NCBI GenBank assembly: GCA_964275345.1
Contig: CAXYBK010000003.1
Coordinates: 1 to 64,000, forward strand
Direction of reading: 5' to 3'
Source of the DNA: MED-G78 sp964275345
GTDB taxonomy: Bacteria > Pseudomonadota > Gammaproteobacteria > Magnimaribacterales > D2472
DNA: 64,000 nt
The position numbers and the translations under genes were made by a program. Position 1 is the stretch's first letter. Each line of letters starts with the position of its first letter. Shown here one piece after another: positions 26,552 to 36,041 of the stretch. A model generated the notes under the pieces. That model saw nothing but the letters and a program-made list of their open reading frames with translations. It did not search any database and had not been told where the DNA came from.

Positions 26552-27550
26552 TTAAAGAAAACTTTGAAATTCTTTTGTATTTTTTATCATTTTTAATATT
26601 TTTTGCCCTTCATTTATATCGAATAACTCTAAATTATCCCAAGATCTCATCCATGTCACTTGTCTTTTGGCAAATTGTCTAGTTGCATACAAAGCTTTTA
26701 AAAAAAGGGTCTCATTGTCATATTCATTATTTATAAAACTTAATGCTTGTTTGTAATTAATTGCCTTTAAAGCAGGATGATCATTTTTAATATTATAAGT
26801 TTGAATAATTTTTTTTGTCTCATCTACAAGACCGTCATCTATTATCTTTTCAAGCCTCATCTCAATTCTTTTGTGTAATAATTTACGATCTTTTGGAAAG
26901 ATTCCTAATTGAATAACATGATAGCCATCTAGAGAAGTATTATTGGAAAATCTTCCAAGCTGAGATGATAAAGATTTTTTTGAAAAATGGATTATCTCTA
27001 AGGCTCTGATGATCCGCTGTGAGTCGTTTTCCTTTAAAGTGTTCGCATAGTCTGGATCTTTTAGCTTTAGTTCATTAAATAAAACATTTATTCCCTTGGA
27101 TTTTTTGATTGCTTTCATCTCTTCTCTAAAATGATCATTTCTTGTAGGTAAGTCATCAAGTCCTTTTAATAAACTTTGAAAATACATCATAGACCCGCCG
27201 ACAAGAACCGGTAATTTACCTTTTTGATGAGCTTCTTCAATGAGTCTTATTGCATCTTGTACAAAATCTGAAGCTGTATAAATACTTTCAGGTGTTAAGA
27301 CATCTATTAGATGATGAGGATATTTGTTTAAGATTTCTAGACTAGGTTTTGCAGAACCTAGATTAAAGTCTTTATAAACCATAACCGAATCTACACTAAT
27401 AATTTCTATGGGAATTTCAGAGTAAAGATTTAATGCCAGATCAGTCTTCCCAGAGGCTGTAGGGCCTAAAAGTAATACGACTGGTTTTTTAAGATTTTTT
27501 ATCTTGTAACTCTTATGATTAAATTCAAATAGCGTCTTCGTCTTTCTCAC
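26552..27550 (-). CDS. miaA: tRNA dimethylallyltransferase
   Basis: MiaA puts the dimethylallyl group on A37 of tRNAs that read U-starting codons. The 332-residue protein has the P-loop GPTASGKTDL at 30-39, EIISVDSVMVYKDFNLGSAK, HHLIDVLTPE, and RQFAKRQVTWMRSW near the C-terminus. The start is a GTG at 27550, which overlaps the PII gene by 26 bases and gives an N-terminus roughly 15 residues longer than usual; no better in-frame start was seen. It needs dimethylallyl diphosphate, a product of the pathway that dxs starts. Confidence 0.93.
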   Translation of the reverse strand: MRKTKTLFEFNHKSYKIKNLKKPVVLLLGPTASGKTDLALNLYSEIPIEIISVDSVMVYKDFNLGSAKPSLEILNKYPHHLIDVLTPESIYTASDFVQDAIRLIEEAHQKGKLPVLVGGSMMYFQSLLKGLDDLPTRNDHFREEMKAIKKSKGINVLFNELKLKDPDYANTLKENDSQRIIRALEIIHFSKKSLSSQLGRFSNNTSLDGYHVIQLGIFPKDRKLLHKRIEMRLEKIIDDGLVDETKKIIQTYNIKNDHPALKAINYKQALSFINNEYDNETLFLKALYATRQFAKRQVTWMRSWDNLELFDINEGQKILKMIKNTKEFQSFL

Positions 27551-27863
27551 CAGTTCTTATTCTAATAGCTTGCTCAAGCTGGCTAACAAAGATCTTTCCA
27601 TCCCCAATTTTTCCAGAAGACGCTGCTGAGGTTATGGCATCAATAACTTTATCTAAAATGTCATCAGTTACTGCAATCTCTATTTTAATTTTTGGTAAAA
27701 AATCAATAACATACTCGGCGCCTCTATATAGCTCAGTATGACCTTTTTGCCTTCCAAAACCTTTTACCTCAGAAATAGTCATTCCGGAAACTCCAATAGA
27801 ATCTAATGCAGATCTAACTTCTTCTAATTTAAATGGTTTAATAATTGCTGATACTAACTTCAT
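27525..27863 (-). CDS. glnB: Nitrogen regulatory PII protein (GlnB/GlnK family)
   Basis: PII proteins sense 2-oxoglutarate, ATP/ADP and glutamine state and control nitrogen assimilation. The 112-residue protein is full length and has the T-loop GFGRQKGHTELYRGAEY with Tyr51, the uridylylation site, and the family C-terminal GKIFVSQLEQAIRIRTGE. GlnB and GlnK cannot be separated with certainty from sequence; no amtB follows, which argues mildly for GlnB. glutamate synthase (gltBD), a downstream part of the same pathway, is also in this window. Confidence 0.93.
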   Translation of the reverse strand: MKLVSAIIKPFKLEEVRSALDSIGVSGMTISEVKGFGRQKGHTELYRGAEYVIDFLPKIKIEIAVTDDILDKVIDAITSAASSGKIGDGKIFVSQLEQAIRIRTGEKDEDAI

Positions 27864-27864
27864 T

Positions 27865-29123
27865 TTATACTCCGTTTAGTGCGTCAATTATAGCAGAGAG
27901 CTGAAGATCTGATGCTCCACTGTTTCTCTCAATAACCATGCTTGCAGAATTGGTCATAGACAACCTTTCAACATCATTAAGCATAATATCTGTAAATGTA
28001 TTTGCTAAGCTTTTATGATCAGAAACCACTCGACATGCCTTGTTCTTTATAAAATCCTCTGCTATAGCTTCAAAATTAAACATAGATGGGCCAATAATAA
28101 TTGGGCAATTAAAGAATGCGGGCTCGATAATATTGTGCCCACCTCTTTCGACTAGGGTGCCTCCAACAAAAGCTGCTTCTGCATATTCATATAGCTGAGA
28201 GGTTTTACCTATAGAATTTATAATCAATACTGAAGAGTCAGAATTTATACCTTAGACTCAATGCATGCTGAAATATTTTTGTTTTTAGCCATTTGGTAGA
28301 TCTCATCCGCTCTTTCTGGATGCCTTGGAACGATTACCAACTTAAGAGTTGGAGAGTGTTCAGTGATATTAGTAAAAGCTTTTAAAATAATCTCATCCTC
28401 TCCGCTATGTGTGCTTGCAGCTAATATAAATTTATTAACTATAAATTTTTGAATATCAGGACTTTGTGAAGATTTGGATGGCTTTAAATCATATTTAACT
28501 GATCCGGTTATTTTTAATGATTCACTTTTTACTCCAAGGTCTATAAACCTTGATGCATGAGCAGAAGATTGAGCTAGAACAAGTGTTAACTTCTGAAATG
28601 TATCTCGCGAGAAAAAGCTAAGTTTTTTGTATGATTGATAAGACTTTTCTGACATTCTTCCGTTTGAGATAATTACAGGTATATCTTTTCTAGAAGCAAT
28701 GCTTATCATTGAAGGCCAAACTTCAGTTTCAAATACTATTATTAAATCAGGTTGAGTTTTATTAATAAAATTCAATACAAAGAAATAAAAATCCCATGCA
28801 GCATACTTTATTTCAATATCACGGTCCTTATATAGCTCTCTTGCTTTTCTTAAGCCGGTTGGAGTTGTTACAGTTAAAACAATATCTGCATCATTTAGCA
28901 AATTTTGAATGATATTTTCAGAACCTATCACCTCTCCCAAACTTACTGCATGGAACCATATAACTCTTTTTACTTTATTTGATCTACTAATTATTTTTGT
29001 TTTGCCAAGCCTTTCAATAAAGTAAGATCTATAGTCTTTATCGTATAAACTTTTATACAATATCCTAAAGCCAAAGATTGGCGTCAGTATGAGCAGTATT
29101 AGATTGTATAAAAAAAGTTTCAT
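27865..29123 (-). CDS. waaA: 3-deoxy-D-manno-octulosonic acid (Kdo) transferase (one frameshift in this sequence)
   Basis: WaaA adds Kdo to lipid IVA at the inner membrane. The N-terminal part has a hydrophobic anchor, IWFHAVSLGEVIGSENII, TTPTGLRKARELY and VPRHPERADEIYQMAKN. That frame ends just after ESKV. The second frame continues with GINSDSSVLIINSIGK, YEYAEAAFVGGTLVERGGHN and IEPAFFNCPIIIGPSMFNF, the WaaA C-terminal donor site. Adding one A in a short A-run near 28248 joins them into a 419-residue protein, close to E. coli WaaA (425). This is the only deletion among the indels I could place in the window. Confidence 0.89.
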
Positions 29124-29161
29124 AAATTAATACATGTAATAATACATGGAAGAAATTGGCT

Positions 29162-30035
29162 ATGAAGAAAAAAATATTAATAATAATAATTAATCTATGG
29201 AAGATGCTTGTCGGTCTTCCCAGATTTTTGCATAAACCTCTTGGTTATTTAATTGGTATGATCTTTTACATATTTCCTATAAAACGAAACTTATACAGTA
29301 AAAAAAATATTAATCTTTGCTTTAAAGATCTAAATTCTAATCAAAGAAAAAAGATTCATAAGAAAAAATATACTTAATACTGGAATGGTTATTATTACGA
29401 CTGGTATAGCCTGGTTCTGGTCTAATGAAAGGATTAATAGATCTATAAAATATACTATTAAAGGCTTGGATAGTTTGGTTAGAGAACAAGAAGAAGGTAA
29501 TGGTGTATTGCTTATATTTAAACACTCTTTGCATCTAGAGTTAGACTCAAGAATCCTAGGAATGAACATACCTGTGTATGGAGTAGAAAGAGTTCATAAC
29601 TCTGATTATTTTGATTCAGTCCAGTCTAGAGGAAGATTGAAAGGTTTACAGGGTTCTGCTGATAAAAATCAGCCCATTAAATTTATTCGGTGGTTAAAAA
29701 CAGGTAAAACTGTACTTTATGCAATTGATCAGGATTACGGAATTAAATCATCAGAAATAATAAAATTCTTTGGAAATGATGCTGCCACCATAACAGCCCC
29801 GCATAAAATAGTTGAAAGTTCAAAATGTAAAACATATTTTTTAAATAGTTATATAGAAGATAACACTTTGATTCTTTCGCTAGAGAGTTTTGTTGGTGAC
29901 AAGAGTTCGCCAATAAATTTTTCACAATCAATAAATGATTTTATAGAGAGTAAAGTAAAACTTCATCCTGATGAATATTTATGGCAACATCGCAGATTCA
30001 AGTCAACTCTTGGAAAGGATAATTTTTATAAATGA
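29162..30035 (+). CDS. lpxL: Lipid A biosynthesis acyltransferase, LpxL/HtrB family (one frameshift in this sequence)
   Basis: This family adds a secondary acyl chain to Kdo2-lipid A. The first part has a hydrophobic N-terminal helix and IGMIFYIFPIKRNLYSKKNI. It runs out of frame at an A-run near 29370; dropping one A gives HKKNILNTGMVIITTGIAWF and one protein of about 290 residues. The catalytic HX4(D/E) motif is HSLHLE, followed by YGVERVHN and a conserved QDYG region. I use the ATG at 29162, which has GGAAG upstream, over a TTG at 29156. It is divergent from waaA, and lpxL and lpxM members are hard to separate by eye. Confidence 0.85.
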
Positions 30036-30643
30036 TTAATTTAAATGGAATTGAAAATATAAAAGGTTTTATGCCTGATCATGAAGGCAAAGCTCTCATG
30101 GCTTGGGCTAAAATATTTTCAAAGATAGGCCCATTACTTGAAATTGGAAGTTTTTGTGGGAAGTCTTCAATATATTTGGGGCTGGCTGCTAAAGAGGAAG
30201 ATCAAGTAGTTTTTACTATTGATCATCATAAGGGGTCAGAAGAACACCAGCTTAATGAAGAATATTTTGATTATGAGATTTATGACGAGAATTTAAAAAC
30301 AGTAAATACATTTCCACTTTTTTTAAAAAATATAAGAATTTTTGATCTAGAAGACTCAGTAATACCTATTGTAAGCTCATCAGCTAGCGTTGCTAAGGGT
30401 TGGAATAAGAATCTTGGGATGGTATTTATAGATGGGAGCCATTCATTAGAGTCTGCTTCTCTTGATTATGAAAGCTGGGAATCTCATATTAAAAATGGAG
30501 GTGCTCTTGTGATCCATGATATTTTTGAAGATCCTAATCTTGGTGGTCAAGCGCCATATGAGATATATAAAAGAGCACTAAATGATGGCTATAAATTATA
30601 TGAACGAGTAGATACGATAGTGTGCTTAACTAAAGATTTTTAG
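30032..30643 (+). CDS. Class I SAM-dependent methyltransferase
   Basis: The 203-residue protein has the SAM motif I region LLEIGSFCGKSSIYLGLAA, then TIDHHKG (motif II), LGMVFIDGSHSLESASLDYE (a DGxHxYxxxxxD-type motif) and GALVIHDIFED. The last pattern is typical of the macrocin O-methyltransferase/CmcI-like group (Methyltransf_24). It overlaps the acyltransferase gene by 4 bases and its substrate is probably a sugar or lipid of the cell envelope, which is an inference from location only. Its stop overlaps the stop of the opposing toroid gene. Confidence 0.8.
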   Translation: MINLNGIENIKGFMPDHEGKALMAWAKIFSKIGPLLEIGSFCGKSSIYLGLAAKEEDQVVFTIDHHKGSEEHQLNEEYFDYEIYDENLKTVNTFPLFLKNIRIFDLEDSVIPIVSSSASVAKGWNKNLGMVFIDGSHSLESASLDYESWESHIKNGGALVIHDIFEDPNLGGQAPYEIYKRALNDGYKLYERVDTIVCLTKDF

Positions 30644-31688
30644 TTTGCATATCGATAAATAGGTTACTTCCATCTGTAAATTTATAAAGAGAGTCAGCAG
30701 CTAATATTACAGCAGCTGCAGTCCATGATGGCTTCTCATCTGGCCAAAAAATATTTTCAACATACTGCCATCCCATGTATGGAATATTATCCTCATCAGA
30801 AATATTTAAGGATTCTAAAAATATGTTTTTTGCCAAATTTATTTCATCTGCTTTTACTGCAGCAATCACAAACTCATTAGTCTCAGCAACCGTTACCCAA
30901 GGCTCTTCTTTTACACATTTAATTCCTAAGCCTTCAATATAAAAATTAGCAAGTGTATTTACTATAATGTCTTTACTCTCATCTCTATTAAAAGCACCTG
31001 AAATTATTGGATAATACCAGTCCATGGAAAACCTTTTTCTGTCTATTTTTATATCAAATAAGCCTTCAGGATTTCTTATAGCTTTTTTTAATTTAAGATA
31101 AGAGCTCTGCCAGTTCTTTAGCTTTAATTCATCTGCGTCTTGGGTAATATTAAATAAGGCAATTGCGCATTCCAAACTTTTTAAAATTGAGGATGAGCCA
31201 GTTACTAGGAAATCATCTCCTGATAAGCCTTCCTCATTAAGGCACCATGGAATTGTTCCTTTATCATTCTGAAGATCAATAGAAAAATTAATACCTTTGC
31301 TAGCATAAGGCCACATAGATTTAACATATTTTAGGTCTTTGGTAATTAAATAGTAATGAAGTAATCCGGTACTCATATAGCAAGAAAAATGAGTTTGTTT
31401 GTTTGTTTGAATAGCCTTATCATCAACAAATTCACTGTGCCAACTTCCATCTTTATTTTGATTATTAACTAGCCAATCGAATCCTAGCCTTGCTGCCTCT
31501 AAATGTCCCAAAGTTGCTAGGCCCATTATTGATTCGATATGGTCCCATGGATCAAGTTTTCCTCCTTTAAGAGATGGAATTGCACCTGAAGGAGACTGGC
31601 AGGATTTTATATAATCTGCTGATGATTTATAAAAATCTAGATGAGTATGATCAAGACCCTCAAATGTCTTCTTTATTGGCATATGCAT
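30630..31688 (-). CDS. Alpha/alpha-toroid protein (prenyltransferase/squalene-cyclase-like fold)
   Basis: The 352-residue protein has repeated Q-x-x-x-G-x-W/I-type segments: SCQSPSGAIPSLKGGKLDPW near 30, QNKDGSWHSEFVDD near 95 and QNDKGTIPWCLNEEGLSGDD near 160. These resemble the QW-like repeats of the terpenoid cyclase/prenyltransferase alpha-alpha toroid. PWDHIESIMGLATLGHLEAA and PSWTAAAVILAADSLYKF flank them. There is no signal peptide and I see no DxDD or DxDTA cyclase motif, so a cyclase function is not supported. It abuts a methyltransferase and a GT4 glycosyltransferase on the same strand, so glycan processing is possible. Confidence 0.7.
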   Translation of the reverse strand: MHMPIKKTFEGLDHTHLDFYKSSADYIKSCQSPSGAIPSLKGGKLDPWDHIESIMGLATLGHLEAARLGFDWLVNNQNKDGSWHSEFVDDKAIQTNKQTHFSCYMSTGLLHYYLITKDLKYVKSMWPYASKGINFSIDLQNDKGTIPWCLNEEGLSGDDFLVTGSSSILKSLECAIALFNITQDADELKLKNWQSSYLKLKKAIRNPEGLFDIKIDRKRFSMDWYYPIISGAFNRDESKDIIVNTLANFYIEGLGIKCVKEEPWVTVAETNEFVIAAVKADEINLAKNIFLESLNISDEDNIPYMGWQYVENIFWPDEKPSWTAAAVILAADSLYKFTDGSNLFIDMQTKNL

Positions 31689-32392
31689 TATTTTTTTTGA
31701 TAATACATAGCAATACTTTTTCCAAGTATTGGATTAAGAATCTTATCAAGAATCTCTAGATATAATGGTTTTTCAAGGATTTGTTTTTCAAGAACCTTTT
31801 TATAAGCTCTAACTAATATATTTGTTTCTTGTGTTTTCCAAAACATACATCTTAACCACCAATATGGAGCATGCAACGAATGAAATTTTTCAGAAGAAAT
31901 ATAATTAAAACCATGGCGTGAAATTGTATTAATTGCGTCTTTCTTCTTAAAAATTCTTACATGACCACCTGGCATATTGTGATAATCTTCTGATAGCATC
32001 CAACATACTCTTTCTGGCCAATATGCAGGAAAACTCGGTAAGAAATACCCACCTGGTTTTAAAATTCTTTCAATTTCATCTAAAGCATCTTCATAGTTAA
32101 TCAAATGTTCAAGAACTTCAGAACAAACCACCATGTCAAATGAAGAATCAGCAAAAGGCATTTGGTAGCCAGAAGCCATGGTAAATCCTGCTCCTTCATT
32201 TGATATAGATTCAAAGTATTCTGCGCCCTCTTGAGCAATTCTTAGAGATTCAGTATGAAGATCTAGTCCTACACAATAAGCATTAGGATATTTATCCATT
32301 ATCCCAAATATATGACGCCCTTCGCCACAACCTAGATCTAAGACCTTTGCGCCATCTGGAATATTAATTTTGTTAAAATCAAAAGTTAGCAT
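31688..32392 (-). CDS. Class I SAM-dependent methyltransferase
   Basis: The 234-residue protein has the motif I KVLDLGCGEGRHIFGIM near the start, a motif II YCVGLDLHTESLRIA, and FDMVVCSEVLEHLINYEDAL (motif IV). GHVRIFKKKDAI and a Trp-rich region follow. It overlaps the glycosyltransferase gene by 14 bases and abuts the toroid gene, so the three genes on this strand form an operon. The acceptor is not predictable. Confidence 0.85.
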   Translation of the reverse strand: MLTFDFNKINIPDGAKVLDLGCGEGRHIFGIMDKYPNAYCVGLDLHTESLRIAQEGAEYFESISNEGAGFTMASGYQMPFADSSFDMVVCSEVLEHLINYEDALDEIERILKPGGYFLPSFPAYWPERVCWMLSEDYHNMPGGHVRIFKKKDAINTISRHGFNYISSEKFHSLHAPYWWLRCMFWKTQETNILVRAYKKVLEKQILEKPLYLEILDKILNPILGKSIAMYYQKK

Positions 32393-33647
32393 TATTGCCT
32401 TTAATAATTGGTTTATGGTTTTTTATCACTTTATTCATCAATGCTTCATATTGCATACCAATAGTCTGCCAATTGAATTTGTTTTGTATATGTATTCTTC
32501 CTTTGGCTGCTATCTCATTATACAGATCGGGCTCAAGAAATATTTTTCTGACTGAATCACTTATAGCATCTGAATTTTTTGGTGGAATTAGTGTTGCAAA
32601 ATTATCTGTGATCTCTGGAATTGATGCTATATCTGTTGCCACCAATGGTATAGAGCATGACATGGCTTCAGCTACAGGATAACCAAATCCTTCGTACAGA
32701 GAGCTAACAATAGCAACTGAGCTTTTAGCATATTCTTGAGCAATTTGATCTTTTGTAATTCCTGTCTTAAATGTAACTCTTTTATTAAGATTTAATTTTT
32801 TGATTAATCTTTCTGTATGACCGCCCTCTTTTGGCGCTCCTATGACTAATAACTCAATATCTTGAAATTCATTAGATAACTCAGATAAAGCGTACAAGGA
32901 AAAATCTAAACCTTTTAAGGGGACATCTGCACTAGCCGTTGTAATTAGTCTATGTGGTGAATTTTTTATGTTGGGATAAGGTCTAAAAATACTAGAATCT
33001 ACTGCGTTATGAATAACAGAAATATTTTCAGGCTTAACCTTAAAGTCTTTGATAATATCTTTTTTTGAATTATGAGATGGAGTTAGTATATTTTTTAATA
33101 GTGGTGCTACTTTTTTTTGCATCCTTAAAAAGGAATACCATCTATGCCTTGAAAATCTATAAATTAGGTTTTTGTTTGTTGCTAATTCATGTTTTAAATC
33201 CATAGTAATCGGATGATGAATTACCTCAATAAGTGGTGTCAAAATTTGAATATATTCCATGCCATAGCTTACTGATTGATTGTCGATAACTAGATCATAT
33301 TGATTTTTTAAAATATGTTTTTTAGCTCTAATGCCAAATGTTCTCATTTCTGGAAATCCGCCAAAAAGAACAGATAAGAACTCATAGAAATCAGCAGTAG
33401 TTTTATCTTTGTATTTTATAAATTTAAAAAATCTATCTTTAAAGTTAAAAGTTTCAAATAAATTTAAACCTGGGGATTTTATTAATTTTAATTTTTTATC
33501 TAACTCTGGATATGGCTGTCCAGAAAAGACTGTAACATCATGACCTAAATCCATTAGTGTCTTGGATAAATCCTTTACATAAATACCTTGTCCGCCACCG
33601 AATGGAGCACTTCTGTAACTTAAGATAAGTATCTTTAAAGAATCCAA
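32379..33647 (-). CDS. Glycosyltransferase family 4
   Basis: The 422-residue protein has the GT-B layout. The N-terminal domain has SYRSAPFGGGQGIYVKDLSK and LGHDVTVFSG. The C-terminal donor domain has NISVIHNAVDSSIF, KRVTFKTGITKDQIAQEYAK and SSLYEGFGYPVAEAMSCSIP, whose Glu/Gly/Phe pattern (the E-x7-E nucleotide-sugar motif) is typical of family 4. It is 4 bases from the ilvE stop. With waaA and the acyltransferase nearby, a lipooligosaccharide role is plausible. Confidence 0.88.
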   Translation of the reverse strand: MDSLKILILSYRSAPFGGGQGIYVKDLSKTLMDLGHDVTVFSGQPYPELDKKLKLIKSPGLNLFETFNFKDRFFKFIKYKDKTTADFYEFLSVLFGGFPEMRTFGIRAKKHILKNQYDLVIDNQSVSYGMEYIQILTPLIEVIHHPITMDLKHELATNKNLIYRFSRHRWYSFLRMQKKVAPLLKNILTPSHNSKKDIIKDFKVKPENISVIHNAVDSSIFRPYPNIKNSPHRLITTASADVPLKGLDFSLYALSELSNEFQDIELLVIGAPKEGGHTERLIKKLNLNKRVTFKTGITKDQIAQEYAKSSVAIVSSLYEGFGYPVAEAMSCSIPLVATDIASIPEITDNFATLIPPKNSDAISDSVRKIFLEPDLYNEIAAKGRIHIQNKFNWQTIGMQYEALMNKVIKNHKPIIKGNNANF

Positions 33648-33651
33648 TTCT

Positions 33652-34575
33652 CTAGGAGTTAGTATAGGTTAGCCAAGATTTATACTGCTCGCTTTGACCA
33701 GTAACGATAAGGCTATAAGTTTCTTGAAGTTTTTTGGTAATTGGTCCTCTTAAACCTGCTCCAATTAATTTTGAATCAATTTTTGTGACCGGAGTTATTT
33801 CAACTGCGGTTCCAGTAAAAAAGACTTCATCTGCATTACTTAAATCTTCATAAGTAAGATTTTTTTCAGTAACATTTATTCCAAAATCTTCTGCTATTGT
33901 TATTACAGACTGTCTAGTTATTCCATTTAAGCAATGCTTAATCTTAGGTGTATATATTTCATCATTTTTTATGATAAAAATATTTTCACCGCTCCCTTCT
34001 GAGATAAAACCATCCTCGTCCATTAAAAGAGCCTCATCTGCTCCTTTTTTTACCGCATCCTGAAGCGCCATTATAGAATTTATATAGCTACCCATTATTT
34101 TATTACCAGAATATAGAGGATTAGAATATTGTAAAAATGGAGATTTAATTATAGAAATACCCGCTTCTTTTGCTTCAGGGCTCATATATGAAGGCCACTC
34201 CCATGCTGCAACAGCAATATTTACAGATAAGTCTGTAGCTCTTAAGCCCATTGATTCGCTTCCAAGATAAATCATCGGCCTTATATAGCCCTCATCTAAA
34301 ACATTTTTAGAAAACATAGATTTCTGAACTTCAATAATATCTTCCTTAGAGCAAGGAACTTCAATATTCACTTTATCTGCAGCAGAGAATAATCTATCTG
34401 TATGATCATCTAATCTAAATATTGCTGGTCCTCTGGGTGTGCTATATGCTCTAACTCCTTCAAATACTCCTAATCCATAATGAAAAGTATGAGTAAGAAT
34501 ATGAATACTTGAATCATTCCATGCATGAAAAGATCCATTTTTCCATATAAATTTAGTTTCAGTATTTACAAACAT
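33652..34575 (-). CDS. ilvE: Branched-chain amino acid aminotransferase
   Basis: IlvE moves amino groups between glutamate and leucine, isoleucine or valine. The 307-residue protein has FHYGLGVFEGVRAY near the N-terminus, YIRPMIYLG, a PLP lysine in SGNKIMGSYINS, and ALLMDEDGFISEGSGENIF with GITRQSVITIAEDF, the class IV aminotransferase signature. It is complete. The gene is the first of a minus-strand run into the glycosyltransferase operon and is divergent from the phosphomutase gene. Confidence 0.94.
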   Translation of the reverse strand: MFVNTETKFIWKNGSFHAWNDSSIHILTHTFHYGLGVFEGVRAYSTPRGPAIFRLDDHTDRLFSAADKVNIEVPCSKEDIIEVQKSMFSKNVLDEGYIRPMIYLGSESMGLRATDLSVNIAVAAWEWPSYMSPEAKEAGISIIKSPFLQYSNPLYSGNKIMGSYINSIMALQDAVKKGADEALLMDEDGFISEGSGENIFIIKNDEIYTPKIKHCLNGITRQSVITIAEDFGINVTEKNLTYEDLSNADEVFFTGTAVEITPVTKIDSKLIGAGLRGPITKKLQETYSLIVTGQSEQYKSWLTYTNS

Positions 34576-34638
34576 TTCTTGCGAGTTAAATTAGGTAAAG
34601 TATTATGACAAACAAGAGTTAAATACTAAAGGAAGAAT

Positions 34639-36016
34639 ATGAAACTTATTGAATCTATATTTCGAGAATATGATATTAGAGGTACTTATCCAGAAGAAAT
34701 AAATGAAGAAATTATATCAATAATTGGTCAAGCAATAGCATTAAAGTGCAAAGAGGAAGGTGTTACCGAAATTTCAGTTGGAAGAGATGGAAGACTTTCT
34801 GGAGAGGTGCTACTAGATTCTATGTGTAATTCAATTGCAAAGTCAGGCATTTCAGTTGCTAATATTGGATTGGTTACAAGCCCTATTTTGTATTATGCAG
34901 CCAAAAAAAATGCTTCTAAGAGTGGCATCATGATTACTGGAAGTCACAATCCTAAAGATGATAATGGTATTAAAATGGTGATTAATGATAAACCTGTTTC
35001 AGGCACTGAAATACTTTCATTGACTAAATATATTCCAGAGTTTGATGAAACAAAAAAAGGAATAATCAAAACAGAAATTATTGAAGATTATATAAATGAT
35101 GTTCTGCAAAAAATAAGTCTAAATCACCCCGAGAATTTAAAAGTTGTGGTTGATTGTGGAAATGGAGCAGCTGGATGTGTTGCTCCTGAATTATTTAAAA
35201 GATTAGGATGTAATGTAATTAATCTTTTTTCTGAGATTGATGGAAATTTTCCAAATCACCACCCTGATCCTGGAAAACTTGAAAATCTACAAGATCTAAT
35301 AGAAGCAGTAAAGAAAGAAAAGGCAGATCTTGGTCTTGGCATTTGATGGAGATGGTGATAGAGTTGGATTAGTTACTGAAAAAGGTAATGTAGTTTTTCC
35401 AGATAAAATTATGATGCTTTTAGCAAAAGATGTATTGGCTAAAAATCGTGGCGGTCAGATTATCTTTGACGTGAAATGTTCAAATTCATCTTGCAGAAAT
35501 CATCATAGGCAAATGGTGGAAAACCTATTATGTCTCCAACTGGGCATTTTCATATAAAGAATAAACTTAAGAGAGACTAATGCCTTACTTGCTGGTGAAA
35601 TGAGTGGTCATATCTTTTTTAATGATAATTGGTATGGGTTTGATGATGGTCATTATGCTGGCGTTAGATTAATAGATCTTATTAATAGATCAGATTCTTC
35701 GATAGATGATATGGTTTCTAAATTACCAAAATCATTTTCTACGCCTGAACTTAATATTTATGCAAGTGATGATGTTAAGTTTGATGTTGTTAAAAAGTTT
35801 GCCGAAGAATGTTCTTTAGATGGAAACAAAATAACAATTGATGGTTTGCGGATTGAATTTAGTAACGGATGGGGTTTGTTAAGAGCATCGAATACAACAC
35901 CTAAACTAGTATTAAGATTTGAAGGAAATAGTGAGGACGATCTAAAAACAATACAGGAAAACTTTATAAATGAATTTAAAAGAATATGTCCTGAAATTGA
36001 TCCAACTATGCATTAG
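34639..36016 (+). CDS. algC: Phosphomannomutase/phosphoglucomutase (four single-base insertions in this sequence)
   Basis: AlgC-type enzymes interconvert hexose 1- and 6-phosphates for sugar nucleotide and surface glycan synthesis. Pieces in order: FREYDIRGTYPEE, then the phosphoserine loop GIMITGSHNPKDDNG, then AFDGDGDRVGLVTEKGN (metal site), RGGQIIFDVKCSNS, GEMSGHIFFND and a C-terminal GLLRASNTTPKLVLRFEG. Extra bases near 35338, 35489, 35506 and 35570 move the frame each time. Removing them joins the parts into 457 codons, close to Pseudomonas AlgC (463). Four hits in 240 bases are unusual: either a poorly read patch or a genuinely damaged gene. slmA follows as in other gammaproteobacterial neighbourhoods. 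Confidence 0.85.
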
Positions 36017-36041
36017 AATGAATAAAAACTATTATTAAAAA

